From assembly GCA_009838915.1 (NCBI GenBank), contig VXQT01000013.1, positions 441,161 through 505,160 of the forward strand: a stretch of 64,000 nucleotides of DNA, read 5' to 3'. The notes under the pieces were generated by a model, which worked only from the letters and a program-made list of their open reading frames with translations, searched no databases and was not told the DNA's origin. The DNA comes from Chloroflexota bacterium (GTDB taxonomy: Bacteria > Chloroflexota > Dehalococcoidia > Bin125). Positions within the stretch are counted from its first letter, which is position 1, and every line of letters begins with the position of its first letter. The position numbers and the translations under genes were made by a program. Positions 1-8,740 of this stretch are shown piece after piece.

Positions 1-273
1 ATGCGGCAAGACCAGGCGCAAGTTCTCCCGCAGGCGTTGCGACGGGGTCGCCCAGATGATTACCTCGGCCGGCCGGCCTCGCATATCCGCGCGGAACACG
101 AGACCTTCTGGCAACGCGATACCAGGCAGTAACCGTCGATGCTCCCGTGCCGCCGCGAGCTCAGTTGCCTCGGCCTCGGTGCGGCACAGCACTTCCACGT
201 CGTGCCCCGCTCGATGAGCGCAGATCGCCAGCGTGCATCCCCACGACGTCGCGCCAACCACCATCACTCTCAC
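1..273 (-). CDS. gpsA: Glycerol-3-phosphate dehydrogenase [NAD(P)+], N-terminal part (cut by window edge)
   Basis: Makes sn-glycerol 3-phosphate from dihydroxyacetone phosphate in the cytoplasm, the first step to phospholipid. The 91 visible codons run off base 1. They begin VRVMVVGATSWGCTLA, the Rossmann dinucleotide loop of GpsA with its Trp-Gly pair. They continue with an Arg at the second strand end (LCRTEAEA), an H..LLPGIALPEGL segment and ATPSQRLRENL, matching the family's 'PSQ.LR' signature. The start is a GTG whose last two bases fall in the plsY stop (GTGA), so translation is probably coupled to plsY, the next enzyme class in the same pathway. The catalytic C-terminal domain lies outside the window. 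Confidence is good despite the truncation. Confidence 0.85.
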   Translation of the reverse strand, partial: MRVMVVGATSWGCTLAICAHRAGHDVEVLCRTEAEATELAAAREHRRLLPGIALPEGLVFRADMRGRPAEVIIWATPSQRLRENLRLVLPH

Positions 274-887
274 GGTTCGGACCTACCCATCGACAGCACT
301 CGTTCCGTACCTGACGCGATCCGCTCAACGTTGTCCCTGTGACCAATCAGCACTAGCGCCCATGTCCCAACGGCGAACACCGCATATGCGTCGGGCGCCC
401 CACCATAGACCGCCAGCAGCGACATGCCGACCGCTGCCGACGTCGCTCCGGTCAGCGAGGCCAACGACATCACCCGCACACGTAACAGGATGGGAATGCC
501 GGTCGCCAGCGCGAACAGCGCGCCCATCGGCATCACCGCGAGCACGCCGCCGAGCGCCGTCGCCGCGCCGCGTCCGCCGCGGAATCCGGCGAAGAGCGGC
601 AACTGGTGTCCAACCACCGCCGCCAGTCCGGCGACGACCTCGACTGTGGGACTGTCCCAGACTGCCATCACGATCAAAATCGGCGCCGCACCCTTGACGG
701 CGTCGAGGGCGAGCACAGTGACGGACCAGCGCAGGCCCAGGGCGCGGAACGTGTTGGTCGCGCCAGTGCGTCCGCTGCCTGAGGTGCGGATGTCCTCGCC
801 GCCGCGCCACATCCCAATCCAGAGCCCGGTGGGAATCGAGCCGAGGAGATAGCCGATGGCTCCGCCAACGATCCAGGCCTCAACCAC
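270..887 (-). CDS. plsY: Glycerol-3-phosphate acyltransferase PlsY
   Basis: Integral membrane acyltransferase that moves an acyl group from acyl-phosphate to glycerol 3-phosphate, making lysophosphatidate. From a GTG at 887 the product is 205 residues, the usual PlsY length. It shows the three conserved glycine-rich loops: GYLLGSIPTGLWIG near the N-terminus, SGRTGATNTFRALG, and the mid-protein GHQLPLFAGFRGGRGAATALGG, followed by a late GHRDN. About five hydrophobic segments are visible. The reading frame is open much further upstream, but that part lies inside der and has no family similarity, so the GTG start overlapping the der stop by 8 bases is preferred. The order der-plsY-gpsA is common in bacteria. 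Confidence 0.9.
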   Translation of the reverse strand: MVEAWIVGGAIGYLLGSIPTGLWIGMWRGGEDIRTSGSGRTGATNTFRALGLRWSVTVLALDAVKGAAPILIVMAVWDSPTVEVVAGLAAVVGHQLPLFAGFRGGRGAATALGGVLAVMPMGALFALATGIPILLRVRVMSLASLTGATSAAVGMSLLAVYGGAPDAYAVFAVGTWALVLIGHRDNVERIASGTERVLSMGRSEP

Positions 888-2289
888 TCGCTCTGCCTCC
901 GTTGTCGGCCTGCTCCGTGTCCCGGCCTCGCAACACGCAGCGTAGCGGCGTGCCTTCGAACCCGAACGTGCGCCGGATCCGGCCAAGCAGATAGCGCTCG
1001 TAGGAGAAGTGCACGCCCTCGGGATAGTTGACGAAGAAGGTAAAGGTCGGCGGCGCGGACCCGGTCTGCACGGCGTAGTAAAAGCGAACCCGCTTGCCGC
1101 GATGCGTGGACGGCGGCCGTTCCATCTGCGCCTGGCGCAGCATCGCATTGAGCCTCGGGGTCGGCACTTGCTGACGGCTCGCCTCGGCCACGTGCAATGC
1201 CGCCGCGACAACGCTGTCAACCGACCGTCCGGTCAACGCCGAGACCCAGACAATCGGCGCCCAACTGACAAACCGCGCGCGTCCGGCGAGCTGTCGTTCG
1301 CGGCTGTTTCGCAGACCCTCTTCCGCGTCGACCAGGTCTGACTTGTTCATCACGATCACGATCCCGGCGCCTTCGTCCATCGCCATGCCGAGCACGTGCA
1401 GGTCCTGAGAAGTCACACCCTCGTGCGCGTCGATCACGACGGCCGACACATCTGCTCGGCGGACTGCGGCGCCGGCTCGCCGCACCGAGGCCCGTTCGAT
1501 GCCCGGTGCGACCCGTCCCCGGCGGCGAATGCCCGCCGTATCGACCAGCGAAACGCGCTCGCCGCCGAAGCTGAGCATGGTGTCGACCGCATCCCGCGTC
1601 GTGCCGGGCACCTCGGACACGATCATCCGCTCGTCGCGCAGCAGCGCGTTGACCAGCGACGACTTGCCTACATTGGGTCGGCCAACGATCGCCAATCGGC
1701 AGGCGACATCCTCGATCTCTAGCGGCTCGGCGATCGCGAGGCTCTCGGTGACCCGATCGAGCAGGTCGTCGATCCAGCGGCCGTGATGCGCCGAGATCGC
1801 GACCGGCTCGCCCAGACCGAGCGAGAAGAACTGCGACGCCTCGGCGACCAGCGAGTCGTTGTCCGCCTTGTTGGCGCAGACGGTGACCGGCTGCGGCGCC
1901 TCGCGGAGCAGACGTGCGACATCATCGTCGGCGGGCAGCGTCCCCGCCTGGACATCGACTACGAGCACAATCGCATCCGCTTCCAACAGCGCCTGCTCCA
2001 CCTGTTCAGCAACCGAGTCGGCGAACGGACCGGTGAGCTGCTCGCCGAGCAGTCCCCCGGTGTCAATCACCGAGAAATGCTGTCCTCGCCACTCCGTCGT
2101 GGCGTAGTTCCGGTCCCGCGTCGTGCCCGGTTCGCCTCGTACGATGGCTTGTCGGCGGCGCACGAGTCGGTTGAACAGCGTCGATTTGCCCACGTTTGGT
2201 CTGCCAACAATCGCAACCGTCGGCAGCGCATTGCCCGGCAGGGCGCGCACCTCGACTTCAGGGGGCTGGCTATGCACGTCCTCACTCAT
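880..2289 (-). CDS. der: Ribosome-assembly GTPase Der (EngA)
   Basis: Double GTPase needed for maturation of the 50S ribosomal subunit. Two tandem G domains are clear. The first has GRPNVGKST, DTGG and NKAD; the second has GRPNVGKSS, DTAG and NKSD. They are followed by a KH-like C-terminal domain (MLRQAQMERPPSTHRGKR, then a segment ending in the Arg-rich tail). Length from the ATG at 2289 is 469 residues, slightly longer than usual because of the tail. An in-frame GTG at 2301 is an alternative start. The ATG overlaps the upstream YbbR-domain gene by 8 bases, and the end overlaps plsY, so the genes form one transcription unit. Confidence 0.95.
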   Translation of the reverse strand: MSEDVHSQPPEVEVRALPGNALPTVAIVGRPNVGKSTLFNRLVRRRQAIVRGEPGTTRDRNYATTEWRGQHFSVIDTGGLLGEQLTGPFADSVAEQVEQALLEADAIVLVVDVQAGTLPADDDVARLLREAPQPVTVCANKADNDSLVAEASQFFSLGLGEPVAISAHHGRWIDDLLDRVTESLAIAEPLEIEDVACRLAIVGRPNVGKSSLVNALLRDERMIVSEVPGTTRDAVDTMLSFGGERVSLVDTAGIRRRGRVAPGIERASVRRAGAAVRRADVSAVVIDAHEGVTSQDLHVLGMAMDEGAGIVIVMNKSDLVDAEEGLRNSRERQLAGRARFVSWAPIVWVSALTGRSVDSVVAAALHVAEASRQQVPTPRLNAMLRQAQMERPPSTHRGKRVRFYYAVQTGSAPPTFTFFVNYPEGVHFSYERYLLGRIRRTFGFEGTPLRCVLRGRDTEQADNGGRASG

Positions 2290-3550
2290 CGTCGGTCTCA
2301 CCCGCCTCCCCGTTGCCCGCAGTGTCGGTCTCCACGTTCGCTGGCTGGATCGGAGAGACCGTGATCAGTATGCGATCCGGGGTGATGTTCAGCATCTCAA
2401 TCTCGCTCGGCGGCTGCCACTCGAGCGCGATCAGGTGCCTGCCGGCTCCGAGATCCGAGATGTCGATCTCAAGTGGTCCCAACGGACCTTCGAGTTCAGA
2501 GAGGCTCGTGACCGGACCGTGGAGCGTCACCCGCGCCACGGGTGGATCGAGCGGAGACGTTTCGAGTCCGTCGCGCAGTCCAACCAGCCGAAGCGCAATC
2601 GGCAACTCGACAGTCGTCAGGACCGGTTCAATCGCGATCGTCACCTGGATCGACGCCTCCGTCTCGCCCGCGGGTACGACGCCATCGGCGAAGACCAGTC
2701 TCGCCTGCGTGGTCAGATTGGTAGTGCGGCCGCCGATCTGAATCGGCTCGGTGCTGACCTCGACCTCGTCATCCAGCACATCGAGCGAGACGAGGACCTC
2801 GACAGTGGTTGGCGCCGCGCTCACCGTGCGCACACGATATCCCTCCGCCGGCGTACCGATGACATCCGGCAGGATCGACGCTGTCTTACGGAACACTTCC
2901 TGCTCGATCGGTACGCGTACCTGCGCGAACCTGGGATTGATCAGCACCTGCGACACCGAGCCTCCCGCAGCCGTCCGAGCCTCAAGCGTGACGTCCCGCT
3001 CTACCGACGCTCTCGCGCCGCCCAAGTCCAGCCGTGCTACCACTGAATCGACCGCCTCCACTTCGGCTGCGATACCAGAAACCAGCGCAGTCTCGGGCCT
3101 GACCTCGGGAGTGCCCACTCGGAATCCCAGCGGCGGCAGATTCGACGGCTCTACCACGACGGGCACTTCGCGTTCGACGCTCTGTTGGAGGATCACAACC
3201 ACGGTCTCCGGCTGTACCGCGCGCACGCGCACTTCACCCTCGAGCCGGTCAACGCGAACCGGCAGGCTGTGCTGGCCGGCTACCCGGTTGCGCATCGAGA
3301 CCGTAGCGAGGAAGTGTTCCGGCCGCGCCGCCTCAACGTCCGCCTCGCGTCCAAACACGGTCACGGTGACCGGCAGAGGCTCGCTGACAACAACCAGGTC
3401 GGAACCCAGTTCGCGTACCTCCACCGGCAGACTGAAACCCAGGCGCGTCTCGATCTCGCGATTCTCCGTGTCGGCGATCACGAACCAGACGATCAACGCC
3501 AACACGATTACCGAGACCAGCAAGCTCGCCTCTTGCGCCGCGCGTCGCAC
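2282..3550 (-). CDS. YbbR-domain membrane-anchored protein (CdaR-like)
   Basis: A 422-residue protein with one N-terminal transmembrane helix (about residues 9-26, LLVSVIVLALIVWFVI) followed by an extracytoplasmic beta-rich region of several repeated YbbR-like units. Examples are PVEVRELGSDLVVVSEPLPVTVTVFG and similar stretches ending in P.TV.V or P..V.V. In Firmicutes the equivalent CdaR sits next to CdaA and modulates its cyclic-di-AMP synthesis. Here it starts with GTG at 3550, immediately after the cdaA TAA, with no intergenic base, supporting the same partnership. The C-terminus is acidic and ends inside der. Family assignment is firm; the regulatory role is inferred from the neighbour. 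Confidence 0.85.
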   Translation of the reverse strand: MRRAAQEASLLVSVIVLALIVWFVIADTENREIETRLGFSLPVEVRELGSDLVVVSEPLPVTVTVFGREADVEAARPEHFLATVSMRNRVAGQHSLPVRVDRLEGEVRVRAVQPETVVVILQQSVEREVPVVVEPSNLPPLGFRVGTPEVRPETALVSGIAAEVEAVDSVVARLDLGGARASVERDVTLEARTAAGGSVSQVLINPRFAQVRVPIEQEVFRKTASILPDVIGTPAEGYRVRTVSAAPTTVEVLVSLDVLDDEVEVSTEPIQIGGRTTNLTTQARLVFADGVVPAGETEASIQVTIAIEPVLTTVELPIALRLVGLRDGLETSPLDPPVARVTLHGPVTSLSELEGPLGPLEIDISDLGAGRHLIALEWQPPSEIEMLNITPDRILITVSPIQPANVETDTAGNGEAGETDDE

Positions 3551-4459
3551 TTAGGGCCCCGTTGCATCTCCGCCGGCGGTCGACGGAGTGCCGCTTTGTC
3601 GACCCCACACTCGGTCGAGCCAGCGCGCGCCCAACCGATCCCCCCAGCGCCGCGAGTGCAGGTGCCGGGACAGTGCGACTTCCAGCTCGGTCGCTGTCAA
3701 CGGGGCCGAGAGCTCTCCGCTCACCGCCAGTGAGACCCGTCCGTTCTCCTCCGACACCACCACCGCCACGGCGTCCGTCTCCTCGGTCACGGTCAATGCC
3801 GCACGGTGCCGCGTGCCCAGATGCGCACCGGCATGTCCGTTGGCCTGCCCGCGCACGCTGTACTCGCCTGCCGGGGTCGGGATAATCACCGCCGCGGCGA
3901 CGACCTCCGAGGGACGCAGCAGCACCGCGCCGTCGTGCAGCGGCGAGCCGCGCCAGAAGACGCTCTCCAGCAACTCAAGCGTTGGTTCCGCGCCCAGGCG
4001 GACGCCGCCGTCGGCCAACTCCTCAAGCCCGGTATCGCGCTCGAACACGAACAGCCCGCCGACCTGCTGCTGCGACAGTCGATGCACTACTGCCGCAATC
4101 ATCGGGATCAACGACCGATACGGCTGTCTCCTGCTGCCCCAGTGCTTCAGACCGCCGGCGCGGCCGACATGCTCGAACGCTCGCCGGAACTCCGGCTGAA
4201 AGACCAACAGCACCACGATCAATAGCACCGCCAGTGCGTTCTCCACGATCCAGTCCAGGACTATCGACTCGGTCAACCGACCGATTACCAGAATCGCGAG
4301 CACCACCAGCACCATGCCGCGAATCACCGACATCGCGGTCGTCCCGCGCAGCAGTCGCAATCCGGCGTAGAAGAACGCTGCGATCACCGTGATCTCGAGC
4401 GCGCTCGTCCAGCCAAAGTCGCCGAACGTCACCTGAATGTCGTTGACCAGCTCAGTCAC
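3551..4459 (-). CDS. cdaA: Diadenylate cyclase CdaA (DAC domain)
   Basis: Membrane-bound enzyme that condenses two ATP into cyclic di-AMP. Three hydrophobic helices occupy roughly residues 18-95 and end in the family's FQPEFRRAFEHVG. The DAC domain has the catalytic SPLHDGAVLL (DGA motif) and LGTRHRAAL (RHR motif). The segment between the two motifs (AGEYSVRGQANGHAGAH) looks several residues longer than in the Firmicutes enzymes I can recall. Length is 302 residues, within the family range. The gene heads the cdaA-ybbR-der-plsY-gpsA run. Function is well supported; the longer loop is an oddity of unknown meaning. Confidence 0.93.
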   Translation of the reverse strand: MTELVNDIQVTFGDFGWTSALEITVIAAFFYAGLRLLRGTTAMSVIRGMVLVVLAILVIGRLTESIVLDWIVENALAVLLIVVLLVFQPEFRRAFEHVGRAGGLKHWGSRRQPYRSLIPMIAAVVHRLSQQQVGGLFVFERDTGLEELADGGVRLGAEPTLELLESVFWRGSPLHDGAVLLRPSEVVAAAVIIPTPAGEYSVRGQANGHAGAHLGTRHRAALTVTEETDAVAVVVSEENGRVSLAVSGELSAPLTATELEVALSRHLHSRRWGDRLGARWLDRVWGRQSGTPSTAGGDATGP

Positions 4460-4537
4460 GACAGTCGCCTCGGATCCCTAGCCCGCCTGCAGCCCCGGTG
4501 TGTCGGTCGTCATGCTAGGCGACCGATCGGGCGCCGG

Positions 4538-5449
4538 TCAGCCAAACAACCAGGCCATCAGGGCCTGTTGGGCATGTAATCGATTCTCCGCCTGGTCGAG
4601 CACGATCGATTGCGGTCCATCCAGCACCTCGTCGCTGATCTCTTCGCCGCGGTGCGCCGGCAGACAGTGCATCACGTGTGCGTCGGGCGCGGCCTTGCCG
4701 ACCAGACTCAGATCGACCTGGTAGCCCGCAAATGCCTCGAGCCGCTGTTTCGCTTCAACCTCCTGGCCCATCGAGGTCCAGGTGTCCGTGTAGACCACGT
4801 CGGCGCCGAAGACCGCCGCCACCGGGTCGGATATCGCCGAAACGGAACCGCCCGACTCGCGCGCTCGCATCGTCGCTTCCGCAATGCTCGCCTCGTCAAG
4901 CTCGTAGCCCGCCGGTGAAGCGAGCCGGACATGCATGCCCTCGCCCGCAGCCGCTATTGTCAGCGAGCGCGAGACATTGTTGCCGTCACCGACATAGGCG
5001 AGACAGCGCCCTGCCGTGCCGCCGTGTTCGCGGATCGTCAGCACGTCGGCCAGGGCTTGGCAGGGGTGCTCCCAGTCGCTCAAGGCGTTGATCACCGGCA
5101 CCTTGGAGGAGGCCGCCAGTCGTTCGAGGATGCTCTGGTCGAATGTCCGGCAGACGATCAGATCGCAGTAGCGTCCGGCCACGCCGCCCACATCCTCGGG
5201 CGACTCCCGTTCCCCGATCCCGACCTCCGGGGGGGACAGATACAGCGGCCGACCGCCCAGGTTGCTGACCGCCAGCTCAAACGACACGCGGGTGCGCAAC
5301 GACGGCTTCTGGAAGATCAGCAGCGCAGTCTTGCCGTCCAGTTCCGAGCCGCGTGGCCCGCTGCGACGCTTCGATTCCAGCGCCAGATCCAGGACCGCGC
5401 CGATCTCCGAGACGGACAGGTCGCTCACGGTCAACACCGAACGAACCAT
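4538..5449 (-). CDS. argF: Ornithine carbamoyltransferase
   Basis: Transfers the carbamoyl group to L-ornithine to give citrulline in arginine synthesis; soluble, normally trimeric. The 303-residue product shows the carbamoyl-phosphate site [11 protein letters not shown] (Leu replaces the usual Thr of the STRTR loop), [15 protein letters not shown] (HPxQ), the SMG loop DTWTSMGQE and [11 protein letters not shown], whose Cys is diagnostic of the OTC branch. Acetyl- or succinylornithine carbamoyltransferases are possible alternatives but lack support here. The gene is monocistronic and divergent from comEA. A weak 7-bp inverted repeat at 4503-4526 lies just past its stop. Confidence 0.92.
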   Translation of the reverse strand: MVRSVLTVSDLSVSEIGAVLDLALESKRRSGPRGSELDGKTALLIFQKPSLRTRVSFELAVSNLGGRPLYLSPPEVGIGERESPEDVGGVAGRYCDLIVCRTFDQSILERLAASSKVPVINALSDWEHPCQALADVLTIREHGGTAGRCLAYVGDGNNVSRSLTIAAAGEGMHVRLASPAGYELDEASIAEATMRARESGGSVSAISDPVAAVFGADVVYTDTWTSMGQEVEAKQRLEAFAGYQVDLSLVGKAAPDAHVMHCLPAHRGEEISDEVLDGPQSIVLDQAENRLHAQQALMAWLFG

Positions 5450-5567
5450 CTCTCATTCACCTCTCGAGTTCCACGGTACCGCCAGGCAATTCCGCGTGCT
5501 GTACGTTCTTCGTTTAATGTCGGTGGGATTGCCGCGGATCAGGATGCAGAGAGACGGCAAGCGAGTC

Positions 5568-5996
5568 ATGAGCGTCCTCTCCCGAATCCGTCCCCCCGCG
5601 CAAGCGACATCGCCGCGCCGGACCTGGCTGCTCGGCGGCGACAAGCCAAGATCGGCGTTGCTCACGGGTCTGCCCGTAATCGCGGCCCTGGTGTTCCTCC
5701 TTGTGGGCCTGGTGATGCTCGCGTCCGGGCTGTCCGATTCCAGCAGGCCGCCAGTCGTACAAGCGGACACATTGCCGACTGCCGCCATCCGCACGCTGAT
5801 CGACATCAACGCGGCCACGATCGCCGAGTTGGCTACGCTGCCCGGAGTTGGCGAACGCCGAGCGCGCGCCATTGTCGAACTGCGCGAACACCGGCCCTTC
5901 GACTCCCTCGCCGACCTCGTGCACCGCGGCGTGCTCGAACCGAACGAACTCCCCGCGCTCGCTGAGCTGATTGCGGCTTATGTCCGCGCCGATTAA
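5568..5996 (+). CDS. comEA: ComEA-like helix-hairpin-helix DNA-binding protein
   Basis: Membrane-anchored DNA receptor of the competence system. From the ATG at 5568 it has a basic N-terminus, one transmembrane helix (LPVIAALVFLLVGLVMLASG) and a short linker. It ends with a C-terminal helix-hairpin-helix domain, IDINAATIAELATLPGVGER followed by RARAIVELREHRPF, closely matching the ComEA (HhH)2 motif. In-frame ATGs at 5517 and 5544 are alternative starts; none has a strong Shine-Dalgarno. It overlaps comEC by 17 bases, the usual comEA-comEC pair. The SLBB domain found in some ComEA proteins is absent. Confidence 0.85.
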   Translation: MSVLSRIRPPAQATSPRRTWLLGGDKPRSALLTGLPVIAALVFLLVGLVMLASGLSDSSRPPVVQADTLPTAAIRTLIDINAATIAELATLPGVGERRARAIVELREHRPFDSLADLVHRGVLEPNELPALAELIAAYVRAD

Positions 5997-8511
5997 GTGG
6001 CCTGGACGGCTCGCCGCCTTCGCGAAGCTGCGGCCGATCTACTTGCCGCCAATACTCCTCTGGACAATCAGCTTCGTTGGCGGCGCCGCGCTGTCGCTCG
6101 CGACGGCAGGCCTTTGGATCGTTTCGCTGTCCGTGCTCTGCGCAACCGTGCTCTCCTTCTTCGTGACCTCCACCCGTAACACCACACCTCGAAACCGCAC
6201 GCTCCACGCCGCCCTCATCCTCTTCGCGCCGACGCTATTGGCAGTCGGATTCTGGCGCGCTGAATCGACCAAGTTCGAGCCCGATAGCCTCGCTCTGGCA
6301 GACCTCGGCGCACAGATCGTCCGTCTGGAAGGCACCGTGATCGAGGATCCGCAGTTCACTGCCGGCGGGATTCGAGTCCTGACCTCCGCCAGACAGCTCA
6401 CGCTCGGAGACGAACAACGCGCGCTCGATGAGCTAGTGCTGCTCCACGCGACTGAACCGCTGGACATCACGGTGGGCGATCGGATCAGCGCGCATGCAGT
6501 GCTCTCTCCAACCGCGCGGGCGACCGACGACTATCTTGCCTGGCTTGCCAAGCGGCGCATCGCCGCTTCAGGCCTGGCGACGCCGGGCAGCGTTCAGATC
6601 GAATCGCGCGGTGAGCTTCCCTGGTGGCAGCGGGTCGCAGCCGACGCGCGCTCCACGCTCAACGACCGCTTGAGCGAGGCCCTGCCTCCGCCCCTGTCGG
6701 CCATTGCCCAGGGAATGGTCACCGGCCGCCGCGACGCCATTGACTCCGACCTGCGCGGCACGCTGAACGACACCTCGCTCTCCCACCTGATTGTCATTTC
6801 GGGCAGCAACCTCACGTTACTCACAACCATCGTGATGGCCGCGAGCGCCTGGCTGCTTGGTCGTCGCTCGGCGGCGGCGTTGGCGATAGTCGCCGCGCTC
6901 GCCTACGGCACGCTCGTAGGACCCGATCCGCCGGTTCAGCGGGCAATGTGGATGGCGATCGTCTTCGCCGCTGCGCACCTGCTCGGTCGCGGCGCATCTG
7001 CGCTGTATGCCGTCACCGCAACAGCCGGTCTGATGATCGCGCTCGAGCCGCACATCCTGCTCGATCTCTCCTTCCAACTCACACTCGCCGGCACCCTGGG
7101 CATCGTCATCTTGATGCCGTCCCTGACCCATGACTTCCTCAGCGGACAGCGAGGACTTAGTGGTTCGCTACGCGACGCCGCACTGCTGACGATGGTCGCC
7201 AGCCTCGCCACGATGCCGCTGATCATCCTCAACTTCGAGCGGGCTGCATTGATCGGCATCCCCGCCAACTTGCTTGCCGCTCCGCTCTTCGCCTGGATGC
7301 TGCTCGGATCCGCCGCGACCGCGCTGATCGGACTGTTTTCCGAGTCCGCCGCATCGGTTGTCGCCTGGCCGCTCGCATGGCTGCCGCTGCGCTGGCTGGT
7401 CATCGTCGCTGAGAGCTTTTCCAGGCTCCCCGGCGCGGGCGTTCCGGTGATCGGCTTTGGCCATGTCCACCTTTTGCTGATCTACGGCGCCGTCCTCGTG
7501 GTGGCGTTGCGCCCGCACCGCGACCGCATCCGACGCTGGTATCGGCGTCCTCGTAGCAGCGGCCAATCGCGTCCGAACCCTTTGCATGCGGTCGGTCTTG
7601 ATCTGATTCCCAACCTGCGCGTCCACCTCTCGCGGGCGGCGCTGGGCGGAGCCATAGCCGCCGCGGCGGCCGCGATCTGGCTATCGGCTTGCGAAGCACC
7701 GTCGGATCAGTTGCAGGTGCACTTCATCGACGTCGGCCAGGGCGATTCCGCGCTGATCGTGACGCCGGACGGGCGCAACATCCTGATCGACGCGGGGAAC
7801 CAACCCGACGCCATCCGCTCCTCACTGCGACAACACCTACCCGCCAATACCCGCAGTATCGATCTGCTGATCGTCACGCATCCGCAGTCCGACCACGCTG
7901 AAGCGCTCTGGGCGATCACCGACTTCTACGAAATCAAACACGCGCTCGTGAACCCGCACTTCGAATCCACGGCGTTTGGACGCCGAATCCTCGACTTGCT
8001 GCACCGCGAGGGCACGGCTATTGAAGTGGCCGCAGCCGGTCAGCGAATCGCCTTCCCGGGCGAACCAGGCATTGCGCTGGACATCCTATGGCCGCCCGTA
8101 CGTGGTCTGTCCGAACTCCATTTGGGTGATCCGAACGCGACGTCGCTCGTGGTCCGCGCCCACTACCTGGATGCCGCCTTCCTGTTCGCCGGCGACATCA
8201 ATGCGGCGCAGGAGTTGGATCTCGTCCGCCAACCCTGTCCCGGCGCGGCACATGCCTGCAATCTGCGAGCCGACGTGCTGAAGGTCGCTCACCAGGGCAG
8301 CCGCTACTCCTCGACTTCGTTGTTCCTCGAGTCGGTCCGTCCGAGCATCGCCATCCTGAGCGCCGGCGCGAACAATCCGCACGGGCATCCGCATCAGTCC
8401 GTCGTACGCAACCTGCGGCGAATCGGTGCCGAGACCCTGCTCACCGCCGAGCACGGCGATATCAGCATCCTCACCGACGGGCGTCGCATCAGCGTCGAGA
8501 CGGAGCGGTAG
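5980..8511 (+). CDS. comEC: ComEC/Rec2 DNA-uptake channel
   Basis: Predicted inner-membrane channel that carries single-stranded DNA into the cytoplasm during natural transformation. About 843 residues from the ATG at 5980. It has an N-terminal helix-rich part with an OB-like soluble segment (around residues 95-200) and the central competence domain with many helices (containing HLIVISGSNLTLLT). The C-terminal metallo-beta-lactamase-like domain begins HFIDVGQGDSALIVTPDG and includes THPQSDHAEAL and a late KVAHQGSRYSS. The beta-lactamase motif reads HPQSDH rather than HxHxDH, as in other ComEC proteins. Overlap with comEA suggests co-translation. No other competence genes are in the window. 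Confidence 0.92.
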   Translation: MSAPIKWPGRLAAFAKLRPIYLPPILLWTISFVGGAALSLATAGLWIVSLSVLCATVLSFFVTSTRNTTPRNRTLHAALILFAPTLLAVGFWRAESTKFEPDSLALADLGAQIVRLEGTVIEDPQFTAGGIRVLTSARQLTLGDEQRALDELVLLHATEPLDITVGDRISAHAVLSPTARATDDYLAWLAKRRIAASGLATPGSVQIESRGELPWWQRVAADARSTLNDRLSEALPPPLSAIAQGMVTGRRDAIDSDLRGTLNDTSLSHLIVISGSNLTLLTTIVMAASAWLLGRRSAAALAIVAALAYGTLVGPDPPVQRAMWMAIVFAAAHLLGRGASALYAVTATAGLMIALEPHILLDLSFQLTLAGTLGIVILMPSLTHDFLSGQRGLSGSLRDAALLTMVASLATMPLIILNFERAALIGIPANLLAAPLFAWMLLGSAATALIGLFSESAASVVAWPLAWLPLRWLVIVAESFSRLPGAGVPVIGFGHVHLLLIYGAVLVVALRPHRDRIRRWYRRPRSSGQSRPNPLHAVGLDLIPNLRVHLSRAALGGAIAAAAAAIWLSACEAPSDQLQVHFIDVGQGDSALIVTPDGRNILIDAGNQPDAIRSSLRQHLPANTRSIDLLIVTHPQSDHAEALWAITDFYEIKHALVNPHFESTAFGRRILDLLHREGTAIEVAAAGQRIAFPGEPGIALDILWPPVRGLSELHLGDPNATSLVVRAHYLDAAFLFAGDINAAQELDLVRQPCPGAAHACNLRADVLKVAHQGSRYSSTSLFLESVRPSIAILSAGANNPHGHPHQSVVRNLRRIGAETLLTAEHGDISILTDGRRISVETER

Positions 8512-8554
8512 CGCTTCGATATCGTCAGTACTGCGGCCTGTTTCCGGGGCGCGT

Positions 8555-8641
8555 GCCGGGATGGCGGAATTGGCAGACGCGGCGGACTTAAAATCCGCTG
8601 GCCTCACGGCCGTGTGGGTTCGAGCCCCTCTCCCGGCACCA
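8555..8641 (+). tRNA. tRNA-Leu (anticodon TAA)
   Basis: A class II tRNA of 87 nt with encoded CCA. The acceptor arms GCCGGGA and TCCCGGC pair perfectly, followed by discriminator A and CCA. The anticodon stem GCGGA/TCCGC encloses CTTAAAA, giving anticodon TAA. There is a long variable arm (TGGCCTCACGGCCGT) and a T arm with GGTTCGAGCCC. It lies 43 bases after comEC. Confidence 0.96.
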
Positions 8642-8740
8642 GCGCAACGTGACCCCTCCGCGCTCACACAGCCGACACGAAGCACTAGACTGCGCTGCGC
8701 AGCGCCGCAACTCTGCGCCGCGCCCAGAAAGGACGCCCGA

